64,000 nucleotides of DNA from Chaetoderma sp. LZ-2023a. Its lineage: Eukaryota; Mollusca; Caudofoveata; Chaetodermatida; Chaetodermatidae. The translations under genes and the position numbers were made by a program. Below are positions 21,336 through 31,716 of the stretch, piece after piece. Location: positions 125,636,883-125,700,882 of the forward strand of contig CM067360.1 of the NCBI GenBank assembly GCA_034401795.1, in the 5' to 3' direction. Position 1 is the stretch's first letter. Each line of letters starts with the position of its first letter. The notes below the pieces were generated by a model. The model was not told the origin of the DNA and ran no database searches. It saw nothing but the letters and a program-made list of their open reading frames with translations.

Positions 21336-23124
21336 TCCTCCTGTCTGATTTTATGAAGAATTTTTGGAATCAGGATTGCTGGAGGGAATGCGTATGCATA
21401 CATTCCCGCCCAGCTGATAGCTAACGCATCTGTTGCAAAAGCGCTTGGATCTGGAATTGGAGAGACGTACGTCGTCATCTTCGCATTCTTCTTCGTTGCG
21501 AACAAATCTATGTTGGGTTTCCCCCAATGGTCGAACAGACGATCAACCACACATTGATTTAGTTGCCATTCCGTCGGTAAAACACTCGTCCTTCGGCTCA
21601 ATGATTCTGCTAGCAGATTTAACCTTCCCGGAATATGAACTGCTTTCAAGGTAATCCTGTGATCCAGGCACCAACAAAGCAGTCTCCATGTCATCATACA
21701 GAAACTGGGCGACTTCGTTCCGCCCTGGCGGTTTATGTAAGTCACAACTGTTGAGTTGTCTGAACGAATAAGAACAATCTTGCCCTGAACTTTCTGTAAG
21801 AAATGTTCCCTCGACTGTTCCAGATTCCAAAGCTCTGATATCGTGGATTCTTCCAGGCAAGCTCCCCACCCCTCCATCGAGGCATCTGTATACACAGTTA
21901 CCTGAGGGCGAGGAGGGGTTAGCATAACCCCCACCAGGAGATTCTCTGTCTTCAACCACCATTGCAGGTGGTGAATTAGAGGCGCCAACACTGACACGTT
22001 CGAGTCCAGTGAACCTGTACTCTGGGTCCATTGCGTCATGCGAAATAACTAGGCGGCCTGAGGAATGACTGGTTCCAAAGAAACCATCAACCCCAGCATT
22101 CTCAAGTAAACCCATGCCAGGACATGACGACTGTCGCACACTGACCGTATTACTGAGATGAGTCTCTGAACCCTCTCCTGAGTAGAATAAACATATCCTG
22201 TCTCTAGATCGAAGAACATCCCCAGGTAAACAAACTTCTGGGATGGAGTCAGCTCTGATTTTTGGAAATTGATCATCCAGCCTAAGTCTGTGAGAGTCTT
22301 CAAAACAATCTCCAGATTGGCCGATAAACTTCCTGGGTGGGCGCCTTTAACAGCCAGTTGTCTATGTACGTGTGGACTGCTATGCTTCTTCTGCGGAGGT
22401 ATGCGGTAATCGCAAGAACCACTCTGGTGAAAACCCGAGGAGCCGTGGAAATTCCGAAGGGTAACACTCTGAATTCCCACTGTCTGCCCTGCAATGCAAA
22501 TCTCAGGAAGCGACGGAAACTCCTCGCTATGGGGATGTGGAAATAAGCATCCTTCAAATCTATTGAAGCTGTCCACATTCCCCTCACTAACCCCGCCAAC
22601 ACTCACCGCACAGTCTCCATCTTGAAACTGGGCGTCTCTATGAACTTGTTCAATGGCTTGAGGTTGAGAATTGGTCTCCACCCTCCAGTGTTTTTTGTCA
22701 CTAAGAACACGGTTGAATAGAAGCCCGGACACTTCTGTGCCGGCTGAATTGCTCCTTTTTGTATGAGGGAGTTTATTTCCTCCTCGATACACAACCTTTG
22801 ATCTGGATCTCTCGGATTTGGAGTCCAGATTGGCACCAGAGACAGCCGCGATGGCAGGCCTGTCATCCAATCGGGATGATACCCGACTGAAAGCCATCGC
22901 AAGACTAAACGGTCCTGAGTCAACCGTTCCCACTCTTGCATGTGGTCGGCCAGCCGGCCTCCCACCGGTCCACCTAGGGAGAGAGGTGGACATAAGGAGT
23001 GCAAGAGTGGCACTGTCTCCTTTGTCAGAAACACCGGAGTGGTTCTCACCGCGGTAACCAGCCCATCAGGCACGATTACCACGACCAAATCCTCGCGCGC
23101 CACGACCAGCACCACGCGCACCAC
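20999..23124 (-). pseudogene. DIRS-A3 RT-RNase H-methyltransferase-like remnant
   Basis: RT motifs LKDAYFHIPI and LPFGISTAPRVFT; RNase H motifs VYTDASMEGWGA, IRSDNSTVVTYI and NLLAESLSRR; then NIDLFATKKNAK and YAFPPAILIP of the Dam-like segment. Fossil, broken. Confidence 0.85.
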
Positions 23125-24984
23125 GGTGCACGGGTGGATGCCTGGCTGGCTGCGCCTGAGGAGCCTGAGCCCCCCTCACTGCTGGCCGAATCGCACGCGG
23201 CCGAGGCCGACACTGCGATTGTGGCTGGCCTCTGACATGGCCACCTCCACCTCGAGCCTGCAGGGGATGGTACACAGGGGGTGCAGCGCGAACGCGCTCC
23301 CTACAGAGCACCTCAACCTGTTCGCGCAGCGCCCTCTGGTTATTGACCAGAGTAACCGTCTCCTGGAGGTGCCTACATCCCTCACCTCCAAAGAGACCAG
23401 AACCCGCCATAGGCGTACGCAGACGCCTATTGTACAGGTCCTGGGACGGGCACAGGTTATCCAACGCAAACGTGCGCCTCGCCCGGACACTCCTGGTCAC
23501 CGCCCGAGTCATACAGTCCAGAGCCAGGTTGATACCATCCTGGATGGCTCTCTGGACTGTGACCGGGCTCGGTTGGTGTGATGCGGATGCTGTTACTAAC
23601 CCCTGTAACAGCTGGGAGACGTGAGACAGCGCCGCAATAGACGCTCTCCCACTCTCCTCCGCATCCCGCAACGCGGCATTGGCTGAACACAACGCGTTCG
23701 AACACAAGGTCCCCGTGTCAGAACGGGAGCCTGGCCGCGCATCCTCACCCAAAGACGCGCGGTCATCCACGCTAGGCTTGGGCACCACACCGTACCTCTG
23801 GTAGCCCACGGGTACGATGCGGCAGCGCCTTGCGAGCGAGGGGCCTTCGCGAGACGCCCATTCGCCTTGTTGGACGTCTCCGCCGCCGAGAACATATCCA
23901 CGATATGCTCTGCTAGCGGCAGAGATGGCATAGCACTAGCAGTCGACTTACCAGCTAACTACGGCCTGTGGTCTCGCTGGCTAGCCGACTGCTCCACGGG
24001 CAGGTCTGGCCTGACACTTATCAGCCATTGACAAGCGTCAGACCAATCCTCCTCCGTGGCTAACTGCGAGAGCTCTACTAGACGAGGGCCTCCGTCCTCC
24101 TCCTGAGCAAACGCAGCAGAGCTTGACGGCGGATATGCTGACACTCCTGGCAAGCCAGAGAAAGCATGCGGGCCCGAAAGAGCAGGCATGGTAATCTGAC
24201 TGGCTTGTCCAGGAGCAGGCGCCGTGGTAGAGCGCGGGGCAGATACCGCCCCACCACGGCCCCGGCCAGCACCAGCAATACCCTCGGCAAGCCGAGGTAT
24301 GCGGAACAACTGACCATCAGCACCGACCAGGGCCACCTTCTGAGCCGTGACTCCTACTCCTGCGTGAGTAGAACCGTGGATTATGTCGCCTGCATTCCCC
24401 GCGAGGGGTGCACAGATGTCAAAATCCATGGCCACGTCCTCAGAAGGGGACCCCAACAGATAATCCTCTTCTTCTTGGCCAGAAAAATTAGACTCCGGGT
24501 CAGCAAAGAGAGCTAACCCGGACTGGCCAGGAAAGGTGCCATAGGAGGTACTGGCACCTGCGGCGTGCGGATACCCCTGGGCTGATAAGCAGCCAGCAGG
24601 TTCCAGCGACAGCCGTCCACGAATCCCTGGGGCGGCAAGCCTGCTGCCAGGGGCGTGGAACACCCCCACTAATGGGGCCACCTCTGAATCCTCGAAAACT
24701 GGTAATGGCCTAAGGAGGGATGATTCAGAGGCAGGGATTGTCTGCTCCGAAGCAGATGACGAGGACAACAAAGGATTTGGTCCAGGAAGCATGCCACGAA
24801 GCAACTCTGGTACCAAATCCTTTATTGTCCTCTTCATCTCTCCCAACATCTCACTACGGAAGGCCTCTATGCCCACTGAGGACGAGGCCTTCCTCTTACC
24901 CTCTTTATTCACAACCTCTCTTTTCAGCTTCCTCTCCTCCTCCACAACCTTGTCCTTAGCCTGTAAGCATAAAAATTGCCCCAA
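23066..24984 (-). pseudogene. DIRS-A3 gag remnant
   Basis: Gag pieces with 'TIKDLVPELLRGMLPGPN', an acidic 'EEEDYLLGSPSEDVAMDF' block, LATEEDWSDACQWL, and an Arg/Gly-rich C-terminus ending RGNRA. The Cys cluster (CPSCGRF) is just right of it near 25080. Confidence 0.85.
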
Positions 24985-25847
24985 TGCTTACATACGTCAC
25001 AATTGAGCAATGGCCCACAGGCGCTACAATGAAAGCAAAGATGCGGTATAAACGTCTCTTTCAGGAAGCGACCACAGGACGGGCAACCAGGTCTCTGAAA
25101 CAGGACAGAAGACGAGGACAATGAGCATTCTAGTTAGTTAGAAAACTCAAAACCAAAATAAAAGAGAGGGAAATGATCATAAGGATCACTAATCATATGA
25201 AACCAGCGTTGGACAAAACTTGAATTGTTAATAAAGAGCAAGGCTGATTATGACGTCATTAATCCCAGACAGAAATTAAATCGATCCGAAACAAACATCC
25301 AGGTGTAAGGACAAATTGTATCCTAACCAGAACATCTTCAGGATAGATATTCAGACTACACGAACATCAGATACATAATGATAACAATGGCAATTTATAG
25401 TTCAAATAATTATCATCACCTCATATCATCAACTAGAATACCTGACTCTTTGTATAGACAAACCATCCAACGTGATGAACTGGAACACTCCACCAAGACT
25501 ACGCCTCTCAACTCTCTCCACCTTAGGGGAAGGAATTGGATCAAGAGGGCAAAGTGAGAAGACCTTCATACGAGGCCTCCGAGTCACTGAACATAGACTT
25601 TTTGGTTAGATAACCTAACAGTATTAGTAGGAAACGGAACCTTGGTGGAGAGAAAACAAACACCCTGATGATGTGATGTCCCATACATATCCTGACAGAT
25701 ACCTGTGGACATAAACACAAAGACAGATTAGTATTATATAGCACCATGTTGACATAAAACAACTATACTAGGCGCTTATCACGATAAACGCGAGTCCCGG
25801 AAACACATTACACCGGGAAAAACTCGCTAAAATATAATAGAAGTCAC

Positions 25848-25898
25848 CTGATGGATAGGTCCCGGGCCCTCCTCCGGCGAAGTAACTCTCTCAGACAT
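25848..25898 (-). CDS. DIRS-A3 leader exon
   Basis: MSERVTSPEEGPGPIHQ, 17 codons, ending CAG|GTGACTTC. The matching 3' splice consensus (CTGTTTCAG) is near 25098, just before the gag Cys cluster. Confidence 0.65.
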
Positions 25899-25990
25899 CA
25901 CAACAGGTGTTTCAAACTTCTATTAAACACTTAATTAGACTTAAAAAGACTAGTGAAAAGCTTAGAGCACAAAGCATGTGTACACCCTCT

Positions 25991-26168
25991 GCCAATAAAT
26001 TAGCAAAGAGGAAGTGCTAGTCTGCGCATGTGCAGTGGTGGGGCTGGCAAACCGCCGGACTGCACCCTGACTCCCTGCCCAGTAGGGGCACCTAACTGTT
26101 TTTATTCTGAGTGTTTATTGAGTGCAAGCCGATATTTAGCAATATCAAAGAGTATTAGGGAGGTAAGT
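25991..26168. repeat. DIRS-A3 right inverted terminal repeat
   Basis: Complement of 19426-19601. The remaining 18 bp to 'cttgaagtgaaaa' is the right-only extension. Confidence 0.9.
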
Positions 26169-26186
26169 ATACTCTTGAAGTGAAAA

Positions 26187-26225
26187 CAGCCGTTAGCCAA
26201 ATTAGTTTCAAAATATTCAGCAGCT
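26187..26225. repeat. right arm of the PAL2 foldback split by DIRS-A3
   Basis: 'ccaaattagtttcaaaatat' then 'cagcagctt' is the PAL2 right arm, partner of 19331-19389. Confidence 0.7.
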
Positions 26226-26329
26226 TACTTGTATAGTTACCTTGAAATTTAGATTCTGGGAATTCAGGTTTCAAATCGATTCCAAGATGCATAAAGTGGG
26301 TGGAGCTTCGCTAGAAATGGGCGGGGCAC

Positions 26330-26628
26330 AGCTCAAAACCGGCCTTTGTAGTCATCTTGAGCAATGTTCATTTACACGCCAAGAGAAGACTATTTTCAAA
26401 AATTGATCACTGGAATGACTGACTCGATAACCGAGCCAGTCATTCCAATGGGACACTTGGCCTGCATATGGACATTGCTCATGACCACTACAGAGGCCAG
26501 TTTTGGCCGACTTCGCCATGTAATGATTACTTATGCCAATAGGTGTCTCTATTAACAACATCAATATGTATATACATGGATAACCAAATCTTTAAATTTT
26601 CTAAACCAAATTTAGTCATTAAAGGGTT
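26330..26628. repeat. PAL1 palindromic MITE copy
   Basis: Contains 'gccaagagaagactattttc', the central palindrome 'gaatgactgactcgataac' with its inverse, and the outer end 'tagtcattaaagggtta'. Confidence 0.8.
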
Positions 26629-26797
26629 ATGCTGACCAACAGTGACATATATTGGCAGGATAATGACAGCAGTCAAACAGCCATATATAATCATCTATTG
26701 GCAGGGACAACTTCTAACAAATACTGATCATGCCTAATGGCAGACAAATGACTGTGGAGAAGCAGGGTTATGGCATGAGACAAGCTCGAGCTTGTAC

Positions 26798-26896
26798 CTG
26801 GTCAGTTATGTCAGTGTTACAGCCAGCCTGTATTAACGTTGCTGCTATGAAAACATGATGCCGCTTGCAGGCCAGATGCAATGCTGTATTGTTTCT
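26798..26896 (-). CDS. dapk1-like: DAPK-like gene, ankyrin exon d
   Basis: A 99-nt, phase-0 exon with acceptor 'ttttcAG' and donor GTACAAG. One ankyrin repeat beginning RNNTALHLACKRHH and ending LIQAGCNTDITDQ. The aligned DAPK1 repeat, from memory, has ALHLAVRRCQ...TLLSQGC. The TALHLA.K and QAGC.TD signatures make the ankyrin call secure; the orthology is inferred from the whole series. Confidence 0.85.
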
Positions 26897-27416
26897 CTGA
26901 AAACAAACCATAAATAAATGTATTATTCACCATTATAAAGGCTGGTATGCATGGAAATCGTGCTAACCCTAGAGTTGGCAAGCTTAAGATAGGCATCAAG
27001 ACAAATGTGTACAAGCACAGTGGTCACTTCTACTGATAACAAATGCCTTTTGCCACATCTTATATTTCTAGGGTGGGCTGAGGTAGGAAATTTTTGTAAC
27101 CAAATTAGCTACCCTATTTTAACATTTACCGGTATTCATTCAATACGATCATTACTCTTCACAATAGCATTTGCCTAAATCTAGCAATTCCTGTGATTTA
27201 CCAATAAATGATGTAATTCTCTCAGGATTTCGGCAATTCACCATTCCAGAGTACCCACCCATCATATGACACCATAATGAATTGCGCGATGTGTAGAATG
27301 ACATCGTAATGAATGACGCCATGAATGATGTCGATAAGTACGTCACGAACGCATATTTGAAGACAGTCTATGCGTTGTTGTACAAATTGTTTGCTTTTAC
27401 TATTTAATAAATATTC

Positions 27417-27509
27417 TGTTGACTATTTTGAAACTAATTTGGCTGGCTGCTGTTGCTGCCATAGACAGCAACAGCACCCAGTCAAATTAGTTACAAAATA
27501 TTCAACAGC
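27417..27509. repeat. PAL2 foldback repeat, clearest copy
   Basis: Arms 'tgttgactattttgaaacta' + 'atttggctggctgctgttgc' and their complement, folding at 'tgccatagacagca'. About 93 bp of almost continuous hairpin. Non-coding; superfamily unknown. Confidence 0.85.
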
Positions 27510-27705
27510 TTCCCTGTATAGTTTTCAGGAAATTGATAGCTAGGGCATTTGGCGATCGATCAATCCCAACACGGTGATGTGTGGGTGGAGCTTAGCTAGT
27601 GATGGGTGGGGCATAGCTAAAAATGGAAAGGTCCATTGGCTATGATTCACAACTCACACCGCATATAAGGAAAACAATTCAAACCAATTGTTAGATATCC
27701 CCATT

Positions 27706-27778
27706 TGTTAGTCTTCTCTTGGCCTGCAAAGAAACATTCCTCAAGACCACTACAGAAGCTGTTTTGGCTGGATTGATA
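27706..27778. repeat. half copy of PAL1
   Basis: 'ttagtcttctcttggcctgc' then 'cattcctcaagaccactaca' match the right arm of PAL1. The left arm is missing. Confidence 0.65.
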
Positions 27779-27952
27779 ATTATATGCTTAAAACAGTATT
27801 ATTTTCAGATATTTCTTTTATCATTCAGCAAAGTACTGCAAGTAGACAACTCAAATATTTAACCTACTAACATAGGACACCGCTGAGTTATTTGATAAAT
27901 AAATCACTGAATCAAAAAAGCATCCGCTTTTGTTTCTACGAGAATTTGTAAC

Positions 27953-28108
27953 ACTTACCAGATGTACTATTATGATAATGTCTATTATCTAGTTTAGTTC
28001 AAAATAAACAATTAAAACTCCGCGCTCTCCTGGTCCTGCCCATACTGTGTCCGGGAATTACCATAGCCCCAGGTACCGAGTCAATTCCCAATCACAGTCA
28101 GATTCGTC
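27953..28108. repeat. DIRS-B1 left inverted terminal repeat
   Basis: Complement of 38400-38555 along 156 bp: 'acttaccagatgtactatta', 'gtcctgcccatactgtgtcc', 'caatcacagtcagattcgtc'. Confidence 0.92.
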
Positions 28109-28176
28109 TTATATTTGTCTTGACAAACAGCGAAAGCAGCTCAGCCTCACCTCAGCGGGGCAGCTGAGACAGGGCC

Positions 28177-28278
28177 ATAGTACATCTGGTAAGTATTACG
28201 AATTCTCGTAGAAACAAAAACGGATGCTTTTTTGATTCTACTTCGAATAATACTTACCAGATGTACTATTATGATAAA
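28177..28278. repeat. DIRS-B1 ICR
   Basis: 'tacatctggtaagtattacg' with 'tcgtagaaacaaaaacgg' (complement of the left end) joined at 'gattctacttcg' to 'aatacttaccagatgtact' (complement of the right end). Confidence 0.92.
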
Positions 28279-28901
28279 CTCCAGATTTCAACAGCCAAGA
28301 AATACCGGTGGGAGGAGGCGAGGCTCGAACCAGCACTCATCTACCATCCAACAGAGAAGGTTGTTAAGAGACTAGAACCATGGCATACGCTTGGGTTCTG
28401 CCATCTGACTCACAGAGTGCTAAACTTCCATGGTCTAGACCGCGCTCTCCCCCCACCCCCACCCCCCCCCCCCTCTTTTGTCTGCACAAAATCCAGAGGG
28501 TTGTCGAAAAGGGGATGCAACACCAACCAGACCCGTGTCAGCCCAAAGTCTCAGCTAGGGCAGTCCAGTAGAGTGCAAAGAAGCTACTACAACTTCTAAT
28601 TTTGAAAAAATATCAGTATATCGATTAAGTTTTCAAATTGGAATGAGTCTAATGTCTGTTTGAGAGGATAAGATTACTCTTACACCAGACTATTTACCTA
28701 AGCAGTCTGGTATTTCGACTGTAAGTAAATTATTTATAGTCACTTAATTAATGTAAACACTCACCATTTTGAGTGCTTGGTCTTATAGTTCATCACAGGA
28801 GCTCGGCCCAATCCACGGTCGTTCTCAGGTCTTGTGCATGGCCATTGTTCAGTGCAAGTGGAAGAACTTGTGATGTGTGCGAAATAGTGGTCGGATGTGG
28901 C
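28279..28901 (-). other. DIRS-B1 3' untranslated region
   Basis: Non-coding. Right beside the ICR it has 'ggtgggaggaggcgagg' and 'accagcactcatc', close to a motif at the same place in family A. It also holds a C-rich run at 28450-28473. Nothing else recognised. Confidence 0.55.
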
Positions 28902-30296
28902 TTAGTTCAGATTCGATAAATTGGCGACGACTACCGGATTAAGTGCACTGGAGATGTCGCGAAGGTAGAAATCAGTAAATGATGACTCGGCATGCCATTG
29001 TGCTACAGACATCACCTCCTCTAATGAGACACCTTTATACAGGGCCGATGCTGCTGCTAGTGCTCGGACCTGATGGGCATTCGCACGATCAATCTGCTTT
29101 CCTGTAACGCTTTTGTGAGACATCTGAATAGCATCGACTATCCAACGAAAAATAGTATCTTTCGAGGCGCGCAAATGAGGAGCTTTGAGACATAACCACA
29201 GAGATTTTGGGTCATCTCTCCCATCCTCAGCACGTTTTTTATACATTATCAGACATCTGACAGGACACCAAGCAGAAGGGTTTGGGTCATATCTAATTAA
29301 ACTTGCCAAATTGATCGGCTGTCCTGGATATTTAAGTGACTGATTCTTTGCCAGGAAACAAAGAGGTGGAAGTAGTCTTAAACCTTCAACTGTGACGACA
29401 AAACGGTCTTGTTCGGCAGAAAGCGCATGAATTTTGCTTCTCATTCTCGCCGACGCTGCTGCAACCAAGAAAACTGATTTAATAGTTAACAGTTTAATAT
29501 CTATAGATCTAATCGGTTCAAACGGAGCATGCCCTAAAACCTGTAGAACAAGACATAGATTCCATGCTGTGATAGGAATTGGCTGTCTAGGCCACAAATT
29601 GCTCATTCTTTAATAACTTCATTTAAAGTGTCATTTTTCACTCCTTCAATGGCCAGACTGGGAATGACTGAAGCTAATGCAGACTTATATGCTGCTAGGG
29701 TTGAAGGTACAAGTTTGTCAACTTCGTATAAATGAGATAAAATCTGCTACGTGCTGAACAGATGCAGAAAAGGGATCGATATCTCTTCCCTTACACCACT
29801 CTGCAAAATTGTTGATTCTATAATTATATGTTTTAGTGGTTGACCCTCTTCTGGCTGAAGCAACAAACTTCGCTGCTTGCTCAGAAAAGCCACCCTTAAT
29901 TGCATGCTGCTTGATAATATTCATGCAGTCAATTTGAACATTTCTGGTCTGTCGTGGAAGTACAGACCCCTGTTCTGAGAGATTAGATCTCTTCTGTCTG
30001 GAAGAGGGATTGGATTGCAGACCAGAAGGTCCAGCAGATCCGTAAACCATGATCAGCCTGGCCAATAAGGGGCGATCAGTAGTACTTCGCACATACCCTC
30101 TCTTATCTTTGCCAGAACTGTTGGCTTGCCCCAATGTTTGAATAGAATGTCCACTACTGATTGGTTGAGCTGCCATTCCGTCGGACGACAAACCGTCCTT
30201 CGACTGAGAGCATCCGCTAAGATGTTCAGGCTTCCTGGAATGTGTGCTGCCCGAAGAATAACATTCCTCTCTTGGCACCACAGCAGAAGGTTCCAA
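28902..30296 (-). pseudogene. DIRS-B1 tyrosine recombinase remnant
   Basis: Pieces with KGGFSEQAAKFVASARRGST, VAAASARMRSKIHALSAEQD (catalytic Arg), AHQVRALAAASALYKG (H-x2-R box) and VAQWHAESSFTDFYLRD (His/Trp and Tyr box). Fossil, broken. Confidence 0.85.
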
Positions 30297-30832
30297 ATCA
30301 TCATAAACAAGTCCGGTGATCTCGTCCCGCCTTGGAGGTTTAAATAAGTCACCACTGTTGAGTTGTCTGTCCTTACTAGGACAATCTTATCTTGGATTAA
30401 GCTATCGAATTTTCGAAGTGCTAATGTCACTGCTAATAATTCGAGAACATTGATATGTTTCATCGCATTGGTCCGATCCCATTCCCCTGACACTGACTGA
30501 TCGGCCAATACCGCTCCCCAACCCGTTGTCGATGCATCTGTGAAGATGGACATCTGTGGTAGAGGAGGTTGTAGAGGAACACTTCGCAGGAGATTCTGTT
30601 CTGATAACCACCACTGAAGGTGGAATATCAATGGTTCTTTTACTGGAATCGTCAGAGATAACGGATCCGTTCTCCGAGACCAGAATGACATTAGATACAT
30701 CTGAATCGGCCTGCGCCTGAGTGCCGCATAAGGAACCACTTTCTCCAGAGACACTAGTAAACCCAGTATCCTGAGAAATTGGCGCGCCGTCAGAAAGGCT
30801 CCTAGAGAAACTGACTCCAGTACTGCAATCAA
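30053..30832 (-). pseudogene. DIRS-B1 RNase H remnant
   Basis: IFTDASTTGWGAVLADQ, LLAVTLALRKFD, VRTDNSTVVTYLNLQGGT and NILADALSRRTV are the four RNase H acid blocks. EWQLNQSVVDILFKHWGKP follows as in family A. Confidence 0.85.
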
Positions 30833-30847
30833 ATTCTTGACTCTGCT

Positions 30848-31716
30848 CTACGCCGGAAAAGCTACGCCGTCCATGAGGTTGAAAAATATTCCCAGATAAA
30901 CAAAATCCTGGGATGGAGTCAATTCTGATTTCTCTAGATTCACAATCCATCCTAGATCCTTTAGTAAGGCTAGGACTACCTGAAGATTGTTGCGCAGAGT
31001 GACTGGATTCCCCGCCTTCAGCAGCCAGTCGTCTATGTACGTGTGAACAGCTATGTTTCTCCTGCGAAGTAAAGAAGTCATGGCGAAAACCACTTTGGTG
31101 AAGACCCTCGGTGCTGTGGTCAGGCCGAATGGAAGCGCATTGAATTCCCAAACATTGTCTTGGAATGCAAAGCGAAGGTATTTCTGAAAAGGAATTGACA
31201 TTGGAATATGAAAATATGCATCCTTCAGATCTATCGACACTGCCCACATGCCTTTTCTCAGCCCTGTCATCACCGCTGCTACAGTCTCCATCTGAAATTT
31301 TGGAGAAAGAATAGATTTGTTCAACGGTTTGAGATGCGTTTTGGAACGAGGAACATCATCGAATAGAAGCCTAGGGAGGACTGATTGCGACTAGATGAAT
31401 CACGTTCTTCTGCTGAAGAGCTTCGATTTCTGAGTAAATGGCATCTAGACGATTGGATTCCCTTGGAACGGGAGTCCACACTGGAGTCGATGTTAACAGA
31501 ACTAACGATTGACGGATGAGCCAGTCCGGTTCGTAGCCGTTTCTTAATCACTGACAGACTAAACAATCTCGCACGACCTGTTCCCATTGGCTTGAGAACA
31601 GTTGAAGTCTGCCTCCGACGGTAGGAATCTGCACACAGCTGGCGGTAGATATTGCACGATAAGACGCTAAATCGCTTGGGTGAAGATTCTCGACTCCCTT
31701 CGTTCAGGACCGGCAT
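30848..31716 (-). pseudogene. DIRS-B1 reverse transcriptase remnant
   Basis: LKDAYFHIPM, LPFGLTTAPRVFTKVVFAM and HTYIDDWLLKAGN (YxDD) are RT blocks, with a diverged pre-RT segment to the right. Fossil, broken. Confidence 0.85.

Larger units (their letters stand above)
19390..26186 (-). mobile_element. DIRS family A, copy A3 (broken)
   Basis: Complete layout, about 6.8 kb: left terminus, inverted repeats, ICR, YR, RT-RNase H, gag, leader exon, right terminus. Intermediate in age: clearly diverged from A5/A6 but alignable along its whole length. Broken, with several breaks. It inserted into a PAL2 foldback and lies in sense in intron d-e. Confidence 0.92.
18054..26797 (-). other. intron d-e of the DAPK-like gene
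   Basis: 8,744 bp, of which 6,797 bp is DIRS-A3. The rest (~1.9 kb) holds a PAL2 foldback with a filled loop, a short TIR element, the PAL2 arms that flank DIRS-A3 and a PAL1 copy. Confidence 0.75.

Noticed and set aside
28309-28345. tRNA-like B box (GGTTCGAGCCTC on the minus strand) beside the DIRS-B1 ICR
   Set aside because: No matching A box or cloverleaf could be drawn, and the motif aligns with a conserved non-tRNA sequence in family A.
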